A DNA stretch of 53,043 nt, from positions 1-53,043 of the forward strand of contig NZ_POVL01000038.1 in the NCBI RefSeq assembly GCF_002939185.1, written 5' to 3'. The first letter of the stretch is position 1. Each line of letters starts with the position of its first letter. The notes below the pieces were generated by a model. It ran no database searches, had not been told where the DNA came from, and saw nothing but the letters and a program-made list of their open reading frames with translations. The position numbers and the translations under genes are program-made. This document shows, piece after piece, positions 28,358-36,938 of the stretch. This DNA comes from Enterobacter sichuanensis. Its GTDB lineage: Bacteria; Pseudomonadota; Gammaproteobacteria; Enterobacterales; Enterobacteriaceae.

Positions 28358-28387
28358 GTAGGCCCGGTAAGCGTAGCGCCACCGGGC
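28358..28387 (-). repeat. REP element, right copy (inverted)
   Basis: The segment begins GTAGGCCCGGTAAGCGTAGC and ends GCCACCGGGC. It is the near reverse complement of the copy at 28291. It ends 11 nt before the 3' end of yeiP. Confidence 0.85.
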
Positions 28388-28398
28388 AAAAGCCGCAA

Positions 28399-28971
28399 TC
28401 AGTCAGCACGACCCATATAACGTTTTTCTTCGATATGGATGCGGATTTTCTCGCCCGCGGAGAGGTATTCCGGTACCTGCACAACCAGACCGGTTGTCAG
28501 GGTAGCCGGTTTGTTGCGGGCGCTCGCAGATGCGCCTTTGATGCCTGGTGCCGTTTCAACGATTTCCAGATCGACAGTCTGAGGCAGTTCCAGCGCCAGC
28601 AGCACGCCATCCCATGTCAGAACCTGCATATCAGGCATACCGCCTTCAGGAATGAACAGCAGCTCTTCTTCAATCTGATCTTTGGTGAAGATGTACGGGG
28701 TGTAATCTTCTTTGTCCATGAACACATATTCGTTGCCGTCGATGTAGGAGAAATCAACGTAGCGACGGGTCAGGGTGACGGTATCAACGATATCGTCACC
28801 TTTAAAGCGCTCTTCCACTTTCAGGCCGGTACGGACATCGGCGAAACGCATTTTGTACAGCGTTGCTGCGCCACGGGCGCTCGGGGCCTGAATGTCGATA
28901 TCTTTCACAATCAGCAATTTGCCGTTGTAATTCAGTACCATACCTTTCTTAATTTCGTTCGCTCTTGGCAT
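28399..28971 (-). CDS. yeiP: YeiP, elongation factor P-like protein
   Basis: A 190-aa paralogue of translation factor EF-P with a KOW-like domain I and two OB domains. It begins [20 protein letters not shown] as in E. coli YeiP. The loop that carries the modified Lys in EF-P reads SARGAA (residues 31-36), with Arg near the tip and no obvious Lys, so EpmA-type lysylation is not expected. The role of YeiP in stalled translation is less settled than that of EF-P. ATG at 28971 is used; the in-frame extension to 29073 has no family counterpart. Confidence 0.95.
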   Translation of the reverse strand: MPRANEIKKGMVLNYNGKLLIVKDIDIQAPSARGAATLYKMRFADVRTGLKVEERFKGDDIVDTVTLTRRYVDFSYIDGNEYVFMDKEDYTPYIFTKDQIEEELLFIPEGGMPDMQVLTWDGVLLALELPQTVDLEIVETAPGIKGASASARNKPATLTTGLVVQVPEYLSAGEKIRIHIEEKRYMGRAD

Positions 28972-29134
28972 TGCAGTAATCCTGTTTACGGGAGGTAAAA
29001 AATATCGCGCCAAATTACTCGTGCGCGGCCTTTCAGGCAAGAGGAATTCGTGGCTTTTGCTATCAATACACAAAAGGTGTTACTGTGCGCGCGATGCCCG
29101 ACTGAGCGGGCGTTCGTCAGCGAAGAGAGCATTT

Positions 29135-29389
29135 ATGGATTGCCGTCCAGATTGTGGCGCGTGCTGTACTGCACCGTCCATTTCAAGTCCCATTCCAGGA
29201 ATGCCCGAAGGCAAGCCTGCCAATACCCGCTGCGTTCAGCTCTCAGAGACTAACCTGTGTATGATCTTTGGCTCACCGTTGCGCCCGAAGGTCTGTTCCG
29301 GGCTTCAGCCCTCAGCCGAAATGTGCGGCACCACGCGTGAGCAGGCGATGACGTACCTGCTTGAGCTGGAAGCGCTCACCGCGCCTTAA
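29135..29389 (+). CDS. yeiW: YeiW, Cys-rich YkgJ-family zinc/iron-chelating protein
   Basis: An 84-aa cysteine-rich protein. [20 protein letters not shown] contains CxxxCxxCC, and further Cys follow near residues 33, 42, 54 and 64, the pattern of the YkgJ/CxxCxxCC putative metal-binding family. E. coli YeiW is very similar. The metal and function are not established. ATG at 29135 has GAAGAGAGC upstream. It overlaps the convergent setB 3' end by 4 nt. Confidence 0.88.
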   Translation: MDCRPDCGACCTAPSISSPIPGMPEGKPANTRCVQLSETNLCMIFGSPLRPKVCSGLQPSAEMCGTTREQAMTYLLELEALTAP

Positions 29390-30567
29390 ACGTCTTTAAT
29401 CTTCGCCAGACAGCCAAGCGTCAGCGTGCACATCACCAGCGCAATCCAGAACACGGTGTGATAGTTCCAGATCTCAGCCACGACGCCGGCCATTGAACCG
29501 GCGATAATCCAGCCCACGCGGGTGGTATTGGTATACAGGGTCGTGGCGGAGCCTGCCTGGCCCGGCATCAGATCCTGGAAGTAGAGCATGCCTATCCCGG
29601 CGAGAATGCCGATATAAATGGCGTTCAGCAGCTGTAAAGCCAGCAACAGCCCCGGCGTGTGAGCCGTCAACATACCAATATAGAACAGCAGGCCAGCGAC
29701 GGCGGCGATACGCATTAAAAAACGCTTTCCGAAACGCTTCGCGTAGTAACCCGCGATGAGCATGGTTGGGATCTCAAGCCCGGCGGCGGTGCCCATCATA
29801 ATGCCCGCCAGCTTTTCCGGCAGATGCAGTTCATCAATAATAAACAGCGGCATGTTGATGATATACAGGCTATTGGTGCCCCACATCAGCGTGCAGATAA
29901 TAAAGAGAAGCAGGGCATCGCGGCGGTTACGGCGCGGCGCTTCCAACACGCCCGTTGACACTTTGGGCTCTTTGCGCATTGACGGCAGAAAGAACCACAC
30001 CAGCGCGCCGCAGACGACAAACGCAACGGCCGCGCTCAGGTACATCACCGTAAAGCCAAAACCCATCGCCAGCGCGTAAGCCAGCGGCGGCCCTATCACC
30101 CATGCCAGCGACACCTGAGCACGCATAACAGAGCTGAACATCACCGCTTCGCGTCCGGTATGGTCGGCGTGCTCGCGGGCAAGGGCGAACATCTGTGGGT
30201 TCGCCGTCGAGCCAAAGCTGCTCAGGAACACGCCGATGAACAGCAAAATAAAATAGTTACGGTTCCAGGCAAACAGAACGCAGGCCAGTACACCGAGCAG
30301 GCAGCAGAAAACGATCAGGCTTTTACGATCGCCTTTTCTGTCGGAGCGCCCTGCCAGAAACTGACTGACGAGGATGCCGATGATGGCGCTTCCAGTAAAA
30401 AAGAAGCCGACCATTGCCGGACGGGCGTGGACTTCATTGGTCAGAAATAAACTCAGCGTCGGCGTCTGTAACGCACCGGCAATACCCGTGAAGAAGGCAA
30501 CAATGAGGAATGCCGCAGAGGTCAAATCAAAGGGCTTCGGCGAGGCAGCCGCAGGGGTGTTATGCAT
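29386..30567 (-). CDS. setB: Sugar efflux transporter SetB
   Basis: An MFS sugar efflux pump of the SET family, 393 aa with about 12 hydrophobic segments. E. coli SetB exports lactose and glucose in assays and has been linked to chromosome segregation through MreB. The loop after helix 2 is [20 protein letters not shown], an MFS motif A with the SET pattern. It sits between yeiW and the divergent fruBKA operon as in E. coli. Confidence 0.93.
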   Translation of the reverse strand: MHNTPAAASPKPFDLTSAAFLIVAFFTGIAGALQTPTLSLFLTNEVHARPAMVGFFFTGSAIIGILVSQFLAGRSDRKGDRKSLIVFCCLLGVLACVLFAWNRNYFILLFIGVFLSSFGSTANPQMFALAREHADHTGREAVMFSSVMRAQVSLAWVIGPPLAYALAMGFGFTVMYLSAAVAFVVCGALVWFFLPSMRKEPKVSTGVLEAPRRNRRDALLLFIICTLMWGTNSLYIINMPLFIIDELHLPEKLAGIMMGTAAGLEIPTMLIAGYYAKRFGKRFLMRIAAVAGLLFYIGMLTAHTPGLLLALQLLNAIYIGILAGIGMLYFQDLMPGQAGSATTLYTNTTRVGWIIAGSMAGVVAEIWNYHTVFWIALVMCTLTLGCLAKIKDV

Positions 30568-30700
30568 GTTTTATAATTAGCGAGTAACAGAGAGGGAGCG
30601 GAGTTTACGCCGTCAGCTAAAAAATAAACAGTGGCTGCGGTCAATGATGCCACGAAAAATCAAAATGGCATTTCATCTTGCATCCTCCCCGGCTGACCTT

Positions 30701-30739
30701 AGCTGAAACTGACTTGCTGAACTTCAGCAAAATTCAGCT
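30701..30739. repeat. Nested inverted repeats upstream of fruB
   Basis: AGCTGAA (30701-30707) pairs with TTCAGCT (30733-30739), and inside them TTGCTGA (30714-30720) pairs with TCAGCAA (30724-30730) around a 3-nt loop. Both arm pairs are perfect. The GCTGAA/TTCAGC words resemble the flanks of Cra operators but lack their core. Confidence 0.7.
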
Positions 30740-30828
30740 GAAGGAATAAGAAATGTGCTGTATCTCTAAATTCTGACATCAGAAATACGAGTTTACTTGC
30801 AAGGAATTGCAGAAAGCGCAAGACTTTT

Positions 30829-30840
30829 TGAAACGTTTCA
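30829..30840. promoter_or_regulatory. Cra (FruR) operator 1 of fruBKA
   Basis: TGAAACGTTTCA is a perfect palindrome and an exact match to the Cra consensus. Cra represses fruBKA until fructose 1-phosphate is present. Confidence 0.88.
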
Positions 30841-30895
30841 GCGCTATCTTGTTTTAACAAACGGAGCAGGCTAGCGCATTTTTTCTCATTTAAGC

Positions 30896-30907
30896 TGAAA
30901 CGATTCA
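30896..30907. promoter_or_regulatory. Cra (FruR) operator 2 of fruBKA
   Basis: TGAAACGATTCA matches the Cra consensus and lies 22 bp upstream of the fruB ATG. E. coli fruB also has two Cra operators. Confidence 0.87.
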
Positions 30908-30929
30908 AGTTCAGCAGGAGAGGAGAACC

Positions 30930-32060
30930 ATGTTCCAGTTATCTGTTCAGGATATCCACCCGGGCGCTCAGGCCGGGGATAAAGAAGAGGCTATTCGCCA
31001 GGTTGCCGCTGCACTTGTGCAGGCGGGTAACGTCGCGGACGGCTACGTAAACGGCATGCTGGCGCGCGAGCAGCAGACCTCAACCTTCCTCGGCAACGGC
31101 ATTGCCATTCCGCACGGCACGACGGACACCCGCGATCAGGTGCTGAAAACCGGCGTTAAGGTTTATCAGTTCCCGCAGGGCGTGCTCTGGGGCGAGGGGC
31201 AGGTGGCCTATGTGGCTATCGGTATCGCGGCCAGCAGCGACGAACACTTAGGCCTGCTGCGTCAGCTGACGCACGTCCTGAGCGATGACGCGGTGGCTGA
31301 ACAGCTCAAATCCGCCACGACAGCGGAAGAGCTGCGCGCCTTGCTGATGGGCGAAAAACAGAGTGAAGCGCTGAAACTGGATAATGAAACGCTAACGCTG
31401 GACGTGGTTGCCTCCGACCTGGTGACGCTGCAGGCGCTAAACGCGGGTCGCCTGAAGGAAGCCGGCGCGGCGGATGCCACCTTCGTAACGCGTGTGATCA
31501 ACGATAAGCCGTTGAATCTGGGGCAGGGTATCTGGCTGAACGACAGTGCTGAAGGCAACTTGCGCAGTGCTATCGCCGTGAGCCGCGCGGCCAGCGCGTT
31601 TGACGTAGACGGCGAACGTGCGGCCATGCTGGTGACCGTGGCGATGAACGATGAACAGCCGGTTTCCGTGCTGAAACGTCTGGGCGATCTGCTGTTGAAC
31701 AACAAAGCTGAAAAACTGCTGAACGCTGATGCCTCCACCTTGCTGGCACTGCTGACCAGTGATGATGCGCTGACGGATGACGTGCTGACCGCAGAGTTCG
31801 TGGTGCGTAACGAACACGGCCTGCATGCCCGTCCCGGCACCATGCTGGTGAATACCATTAAACAATTCGAAAGTGAGATCACCGTGGCGAATCTTGATGG
31901 CACGGGCAAACCGGCCAACGGCCGTAGTCTGATGAAAGTTGTCGCGCTGGGCGTGAAGAAAGGTCACCGTCTGCGCTTCACCGCGCAGGGTGCGGATGCT
32001 GAACAGGCGTTGAAAGCGATTGGCGATGCCATCGCCGCGGGTCTGGGGGAGGGCGCATAA
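30930..32060 (+). CDS. fruB: Fructose PTS EIIA/HPr fusion (diphosphoryl transfer protein)
   Basis: A cytoplasmic PTS protein of 376 aa that passes phosphate from EI to FruA. The EIIA(Fru) domain (about residues 1-140) has the phosphorylated His62 in [10 protein letters not shown] middle domain covers about 155-275. The C-terminal HPr-like (FPr) domain has His299 in [10 protein letters not shown]. The Shine-Dalgarno CAGGAGAGGAG is almost identical to that of fruA. Its stop overlaps the fruK start as TAATG. Repressed by Cra through the two operators upstream. Confidence 0.97.
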   Translation: MFQLSVQDIHPGAQAGDKEEAIRQVAAALVQAGNVADGYVNGMLAREQQTSTFLGNGIAIPHGTTDTRDQVLKTGVKVYQFPQGVLWGEGQVAYVAIGIAASSDEHLGLLRQLTHVLSDDAVAEQLKSATTAEELRALLMGEKQSEALKLDNETLTLDVVASDLVTLQALNAGRLKEAGAADATFVTRVINDKPLNLGQGIWLNDSAEGNLRSAIAVSRAASAFDVDGERAAMLVTVAMNDEQPVSVLKRLGDLLLNNKAEKLLNADASTLLALLTSDDALTDDVLTAEFVVRNEHGLHARPGTMLVNTIKQFESEITVANLDGTGKPANGRSLMKVVALGVKKGHRLRFTAQGADAEQALKAIGDAIAAGLGEGA

Positions 32061-32998
32061 TGAGCAGACGTGTTGCGACTATTACGCTGAACCCGGCTTA
32101 TGACCTGGTGGGGTTTTGCCCGGAAATTGAGCGCGGCGAAGTAAACCTCGTGCGTACCACTGGCCTGCATGCTGCGGGTAAAGGGATTAACGTCGCGAAA
32201 GTGCTCAAGGATCTCGGTATCGATGTCACCGTGGGGGGATTCCTCGGTAAAGATAACCAGGATGGTTTCCAGCAGCTGTTCAGCGAGCTGGGCATTGCTA
32301 ACCGTTTTCAGGTTGTTCAGGGCCGTACCCGTATCAACGTTAAGCTGACGGAGAAAGACGGTGAAGTGACCGATCTGAACTTCTCCGGCTTTGAGGTGAC
32401 TCCGTCCGACTGGGAGCGTTTTGTGAACGATTCCCTGACCTGGCTGGGCCAGTTCGACATGGTATGCGTCAGCGGCAGTCTGCCGTCCGGCGTGAGCCCG
32501 GAAGCGTTCACCGACTGGATGACGCGCCTGCGCAGCCAGTGCCCATGCATTATTTTTGACAGCAGTCGCGACGCGCTGGTTGCGGGTCTGAAAGCCTCTC
32601 CATGGCTGGTGAAGCCAAATCGCCGTGAACTGGAGATCTGGGCCGGTCGTAAGCTGCCAGAATTAAAAGATGTGATTGACGCTGCCCATGCGCTGCGCGA
32701 GCAGGGTATCGCTCATGTGGTGATTTCGCTTGGGGCTGAAGGGGCGTTGTGGGTTAACGCGTCCGGCGAATGGATCGCCAAACCGCCATCGGTTGACGTT
32801 GTCAGCACCGTTGGTGCAGGGGATTCCATGGTTGGCGGCCTGATTTATGGTCTGCTGATGCGTGAATCCAGTGAACATACTTTACGTCTTGCCACCGCCG
32901 TTGCAGCCCTGGCCGTCAGCCAGAGCAATGTCGGTATTACCGATCGTACCCAGTTAGCCGCGATGATGGCGCGCGTTGACTTAAAACCTTTTAACTAA
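32060..32998 (+). CDS. fruK: 1-phosphofructokinase
   Basis: Phosphorylates fructose 1-phosphate to fructose 1,6-bisphosphate. A 312-aa PfkB-family kinase. TLNPAYDLVGF is the start typical of phosphofructokinases of this group, GKGINVAKVLKDLG is the sugar-binding region, KPNRRELE is the ATP-side motif, and VVSTVGAGDSMVGG carries the catalytic GAGD. Translation is probably coupled to fruB by the TAATG overlap. Confidence 0.97.
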   Translation: MSRRVATITLNPAYDLVGFCPEIERGEVNLVRTTGLHAAGKGINVAKVLKDLGIDVTVGGFLGKDNQDGFQQLFSELGIANRFQVVQGRTRINVKLTEKDGEVTDLNFSGFEVTPSDWERFVNDSLTWLGQFDMVCVSGSLPSGVSPEAFTDWMTRLRSQCPCIIFDSSRDALVAGLKASPWLVKPNRRELEIWAGRKLPELKDVIDAAHALREQGIAHVVISLGAEGALWVNASGEWIAKPPSVDVVSTVGAGDSMVGGLIYGLLMRESSEHTLRLATAVAALAVSQSNVGITDRTQLAAMMARVDLKPFN

Positions 32999-33014
32999 CA
33001 GCAGGAGAGGAATA

Positions 33015-34700
33015 ATGAAAACGCTGCTGATCATTGACTCCGGTCTCGGACAGGCTCGCGCCTATATGGCGAAGACCCTGCTGGGCGCGGCGGCACAAAA
33101 AGCGCATCTGGAGATTATCGATAATCCAGGTGATGCAGAACTGGCCATTGTCCTGGGCGATAAAATCCCGGCTGACAGTGCGCTGAATGGCAAAAAAGTG
33201 TGGCTGGGCGATATTAATCGTGCGGTGGCCCACCCGGAACTGTTCCTGAGTGAAGCGAAAGGTCATGCGTCTGTTTACAGCGCGCCTGTCGCCACTGCAC
33301 CGGTTGCTGCAGCAGGACCGAAACGCATTGTCGCGGTGACGGCCTGTCCGACGGGGGTGGCTCACACCTTCATGGCGGCTGAAGCCATTGAAACCGAAGC
33401 GAAAAAACGCGGCTGGTGGGTAAAAGTTGAAACGCGTGGCTCTGTGGGCGCGGGCAACGCTATCACCCCTGAAGAAGTGGCGGAAGCCGATCTGGTGATT
33501 GTGGCGGCGGATATCGAAGTGGATCTGGCGAAATTTGCCGGTAAGCCGATGTACCGTACCTCAACCGGCCTGGCGCTGAAAAAAACCGCGCAGGAGTTTG
33601 ATAAAGCACTGGTGGAAGCGAAGCCGTATCAGGCTACCGGTACCGCGCAGACCGCGACGGAAGGGAAGAAAGAGTCAGCAGGCGCCTATCGTCACTTGCT
33701 GACCGGTGTCTCTTACATGCTGCCAATGGTGGTCGCGGGTGGTTTGTGTATTGCGCTGTCATTCGCATTTGGTATTACCGCGTTTAAAGAACAAGGGACG
33801 CTGGCTGCAGCATTGATGCAGATCGGTGGTGGTTCTGCGTTCGCGCTGATGGTACCTGTTCTGGCGGGCTTTATTGCCTTCTCCATCGCTGACCGTCCTG
33901 GCCTGACGCCGGGACTTATCGGCGGTATGCTGGCCGTCAGCACCGGCTCCGGATTTATCGGCGGTATCATTGCCGGTTTCCTGGCGGGTTACGTCGCGAA
34001 GCTTATCAGCGCGAAGCTGAAGCTGCCGCAGAGTATGGAAGCGCTGAAACCGATCCTGATTATCCCGCTGATTTCCAGTCTGGTGGTCGGGCTGGCGATG
34101 ATTTACCTGATTGGTAAGCCGGTTGCAGGTATCCTCGCGGGCCTGACTCACTGGCTGCAAACCATGGGTACCGCGAATGCGGTACTGCTGGGTGCGATCC
34201 TCGGGGGCATGATGTGTACCGATATGGGTGGCCCGGTGAACAAAGCGGCGTACGCTTTCGGTGTTGGCCTGCTGAGTACCCAGACCTACGCGCCGATGGC
34301 TGCCATTATGGCCGCAGGTATGGTGCCTCCGCTGGCACTGGGTCTGGCCACGATTATCGCGCGTCGTAAATTCGACAAAGCGCAGCAGGAAGGGGGTAAA
34401 GCGGCGCTGGTACTGGGTCTGTGCTTTATCACCGAAGGGGCGATTCCATTTGCCGCCCGTGATCCAATGCGTGTTCTGCCGTGCTGTATCGTTGGTGGCG
34501 CGGTGACCGGCGCTATCTCCATGGCGATTGGCGCAAAACTGATGGCACCACACGGCGGTCTGTTTGTCCTGCTGATCCCTGGCGCCATCACACCGGTACT
34601 GGGTTACCTGCTGGCGATTGTTGCGGGTACGCTGGTGGCAGGTCTCTCTTACGCGGTGCTCAAACGTCCTGAAGCGGACGTGGTGGCGAAAGCGGCGTGA
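33015..34700 (+). CDS. fruA: Fructose PTS permease EIIB'BC
   Basis: Membrane permease of the fructose PTS, importing fructose as fructose 1-phosphate. The protein is 561 aa. A degenerate EIIB' domain (residues 1-90) is followed by an Ala/Pro linker, then EIIB with the phosphorylated Cys111 in TACPTGVAHTFMAAEA, then EIIC with about eight or nine membrane segments from residue 235. It begins 16 nt after fruK. The operon ends at a strong terminator. Confidence 0.96.
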   Translation: MKTLLIIDSGLGQARAYMAKTLLGAAAQKAHLEIIDNPGDAELAIVLGDKIPADSALNGKKVWLGDINRAVAHPELFLSEAKGHASVYSAPVATAPVAAAGPKRIVAVTACPTGVAHTFMAAEAIETEAKKRGWWVKVETRGSVGAGNAITPEEVAEADLVIVAADIEVDLAKFAGKPMYRTSTGLALKKTAQEFDKALVEAKPYQATGTAQTATEGKKESAGAYRHLLTGVSYMLPMVVAGGLCIALSFAFGITAFKEQGTLAAALMQIGGGSAFALMVPVLAGFIAFSIADRPGLTPGLIGGMLAVSTGSGFIGGIIAGFLAGYVAKLISAKLKLPQSMEALKPILIIPLISSLVVGLAMIYLIGKPVAGILAGLTHWLQTMGTANAVLLGAILGGMMCTDMGGPVNKAAYAFGVGLLSTQTYAPMAAIMAAGMVPPLALGLATIIARRKFDKAQQEGGKAALVLGLCFITEGAIPFAARDPMRVLPCCIVGGAVTGAISMAIGAKLMAPHGGLFVLLIPGAITPVLGYLLAIVAGTLVAGLSYAVLKRPEADVVAKAA

Positions 34701-34717
34701 TATAAATCCCCTCTCCC

Positions 34718-34744
34718 AGGGCAGAGAATTCTCTGCCCTTTTTT
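34718..34744 (+). terminator. Intrinsic terminator of fruBKA
   Basis: AGGGCAGAG (34718-34726) and CTCTGCCCT (34731-34739) form a perfect stem around AATT, followed by TTTTTT. Just before it, CCCCTCTCCC at 34708 is a half copy of the dispersed repeat seen at 4699. Confidence 0.93.
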
Positions 34745-34809
34745 ATTTCTGCATTTTGTGCCCTGTCTCTCAGGTTTTCCTGCCTTCCCGAATTATATCC
34801 GCTAAAAAA

Positions 34810-34825
34810 TGTGATTCTGTTCATA
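34810..34825. promoter_or_regulatory. Candidate CRP site upstream of psuK
   Basis: TGTGATTCTGTTCATA matches the left CRP half fully and the right half in part. It lies about 70 bp upstream of the psuK half-site cluster. Confidence 0.45.
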
Positions 34826-34879
34826 ACTACTCGCTTTAGCGCTTGCAGCCAGATTCCGTTTGATCAAAACATGCGCAAT

Positions 34880-34905
34880 ACAAACAGATGTTTGTTTACA
34901 AACAT
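34880..34905. promoter_or_regulatory. Three phased half-sites upstream of psuK, candidate operator
   Basis: ACAAACA (34880-34886), TGTTTGT (34889-34895) and ACAAACA (34898-34904) alternate in orientation with exact 9-bp spacing. Together they form two overlapping palindromes. They sit 73-98 bp upstream of the psuK ATG. The neighbouring HTH protein YeiI is a candidate binder, by context only. Confidence 0.55.
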
Positions 34906-34977
34906 AAGCTCTAATAGATTTTGGTGTCGTTAATCGCGACATCATTACTATGGCAATGCTTTGCCGGAGGGTGTGCT

Positions 34978-35919
34978 ATGCGCAAAAAGGAATACATAGT
35001 AACAATCGGTTCAGCCAATATGGATGTGGCCGGATATTCACATGATTCACTCAATTATGCTGACTCCAATCCAGGGCGGATAAAATTTTCTCCCGGCGGC
35101 GTGGGAAGAAATATTGCCCATAATCTTTCATTGCTGGGTAAAGCATCATGGCTACTCACTGCCGTAGGCCAGGATTTTTACGGTGAAATGTTATTAACAC
35201 AAACCAGTCAGAGTGGTGTCCACGTAGAAAAAAGTCTGTGTGTGCCCGGTGAAAATACATCCTGTTATTTATCACTGCTCGATAACACGGGTGAAATGTT
35301 AGTAGCTATCAATGATATGAGTATTTCCGAACATATTTCTGCCCGTTTTTTAACGCAACATGCCGATTTCATTCATCACGCATCAGCAGTTGTTGCCGAC
35401 TGTAATATCAGTGAGGAGGCACTGGTCTGGATACTCGAAAATGCCGGCGGCGTACCGGTATTTGTAGATCCGGTATCCGCCTGGAAATGTATCAAAATTC
35501 GCAATCATCTCGACAAAATCCACACGCTGAAACCCAACCGACTGGAAGCCGAAACCCTCAGTGGGATTGCGCTTTCCGGACGTGACGACGCTGCGGATGT
35601 TGCCGCCTGGTTCCATACGCATGGGCTAACGCGGCTGGTACTCAGCATGGGGGGGGATGGTGTTTACTACAGTCACGCCAACGGGGAGCATGGGTGGGCA
35701 TTACCTGTTAAAACGCAGGTCATTAATGTGACCGGTGCAGGCGACGCCATGATGGCCGGGCTGGTCTCCTGCTGGGTGGATGGTTTGTCATTTATTGATT
35801 CCGTACGTTTCGCGCAGGGTTGCTCATCCATGGCGCTTGCCTGTGAATATACCAATAACCCTGATTTATCTGTTGAAAACGTTATTTCCTTACTGGAGAA
35901 ATCCGCATGTCTGAATTAA
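34978..35919 (+). CDS. psuK: Pseudouridine kinase
   Basis: Phosphorylates pseudouridine to pseudouridine 5'-phosphate, the first step of pseudouridine catabolism. A 313-aa PfkB-family kinase. GSANMDVAGY and GGVGRNIAHNLSLLG are the sugar-side motifs, LKPNRLEAE and LSMGGDGVYY the ATP-side motifs, and VTGAGDAMMAG (GAGD, residues 253-256) holds the catalytic Asp. ATG at 34978 is used; an in-frame extension to 34921 is less likely. Its base composition is visibly more AT-rich than fruA upstream. It overlaps psuG by 13 nt. Confidence 0.93.
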   Translation: MRKKEYIVTIGSANMDVAGYSHDSLNYADSNPGRIKFSPGGVGRNIAHNLSLLGKASWLLTAVGQDFYGEMLLTQTSQSGVHVEKSLCVPGENTSCYLSLLDNTGEMLVAINDMSISEHISARFLTQHADFIHHASAVVADCNISEEALVWILENAGGVPVFVDPVSAWKCIKIRNHLDKIHTLKPNRLEAETLSGIALSGRDDAADVAAWFHTHGLTRLVLSMGGDGVYYSHANGEHGWALPVKTQVINVTGAGDAMMAGLVSCWVDGLSFIDSVRFAQGCSSMALACEYTNNPDLSVENVISLLEKSACLN

Positions 35920-36845
35920 CACTGAATGCTGAATTACTGCAAATCTCACCAGAGGTACAGGACGCGCTTAAAAATAAAAAGCCGGTCGTCGCGCTCGAAT
36001 CCACCATTATTTCTCATGGGATGCCTTTCCCACAAAATGCACAAACGGCAATTGAGGTCGAACAAACCATTCGTCAGCATGGCGCTGTTCCGGCAACTAT
36101 TGCCATTATTGGCGGAATAATGAAAGTAGGCTTGAGTAAAGATGAAATTGAGTTATTGGGGCGCGAAGGGCACAGCGTCACAAAAGTCAGTCGCCGGGAT
36201 TTACCGTTTGTCGTAGCAGCCAAAAAAAATGGTGCAACAACGGTTGCCTCCACCATGATTATTGCGGCGCTGGCCGGAATTAAAGTTTTTGCAACCGGGG
36301 GAATCGGTGGTGTTCATCGTGGTGCTGAACGCACGTTTGATATTTCTGCCGATCTTCAGGAGCTGGCACATACCAATGTCACGGTGGTGTGTGCGGGCGC
36401 GAAATCTATTCTCGATCTGGGGCTCACCACCGAATATTTAGAAACTTTTGGTGTCCCGCTAATTGGCTACCAGACAACCTCTCTTCCGGCATTTTTCTGT
36501 CGTACCAGTCCATTTGACGTGAGCATTCGTCTCGATACCGCAGAAGAGATTGCCCGCGCCATGCTCGTGAAGTGGCAGACGGGTCTGAACGGCGGACTGG
36601 TGGTGGCCAATCCGATTCCTGAATCGTTCGCTATGGCAGAAGGCAAAATTAACGCAGCCATCGATCAGGCGGTACGAGAAGCTGAAGAGCAGGGCATCGT
36701 GGGCAAAGAAAGCACGCCTTTCCTGCTGGCCCGGGTGGCCGATCTGACCGGTGGCGACAGCCTGAAGTCCAACATCCAACTGGTCTTCAACAACGCCGTG
36801 CTGGCCTGCGAGATAGCGAAAGCCTATCAACGTCTCGCCTGTTAA
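35907..36845 (+). CDS. psuG: Pseudouridine-5'-phosphate glycosidase
   Basis: Cleaves the C-C glycosidic bond of pseudouridine 5'-phosphate to uracil and ribose 5-phosphate, completing the pathway started by PsuK. The protein is 312 aa. VVALESTIISHGMPFPQNAQ is a hallmark of the family, with GGIGGVHRGAE and GLTTEYLETFGVP in the active-site region. The 13-nt overlap with psuK suggests translational coupling. The N-terminal third is more AT-rich than the rest. Confidence 0.96.
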   Translation: MSELTLNAELLQISPEVQDALKNKKPVVALESTIISHGMPFPQNAQTAIEVEQTIRQHGAVPATIAIIGGIMKVGLSKDEIELLGREGHSVTKVSRRDLPFVVAAKKNGATTVASTMIIAALAGIKVFATGGIGGVHRGAERTFDISADLQELAHTNVTVVCAGAKSILDLGLTTEYLETFGVPLIGYQTTSLPAFFCRTSPFDVSIRLDTAEEIARAMLVKWQTGLNGGLVVANPIPESFAMAEGKINAAIDQAVREAEEQGIVGKESTPFLLARVADLTGGDSLKSNIQLVFNNAVLACEIAKAYQRLAC

Positions 36846-36895
36846 AGCCGTTCAGTCAGCATGCTGTCGACCACCAGGGGCAAACACAACTGAGG

Positions 36896-36916
36896 CCCGG
36901 CGACAACGCCGGGTTT
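36896..36916 (+). terminator. Intercistronic hairpin between psuG and psuT
   Basis: CCCGGCG (36896-36902) and CGCCGGG (36907-36913) form a perfect stem around ACAA with only TTT after it. It probably attenuates transcription into psuT or protects the upstream mRNA; it is too weak in T for full termination. Confidence 0.5.
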
Positions 36917-36938
36917 ACTGGCATGAAGGGAATTCGTT

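Larger units (their letters stand above)
30568..30929. other. setB-fruB divergent regulatory region
   Basis: A 362-base non-coding gap holding the fruB promoter and the setB promoter. It contains a nested inverted repeat at 30701-30739 and two Cra operators at 30829 and 30896, described separately. No ORF of interest is present. Confidence 0.8.

Noticed and set aside
33759..34553. A 264-codon minus-strand frame inside fruA
   Set aside because: It mirrors the codon periodicity of fruA and encodes a His/Gln/Thr/Arg-rich product without recognisable features.
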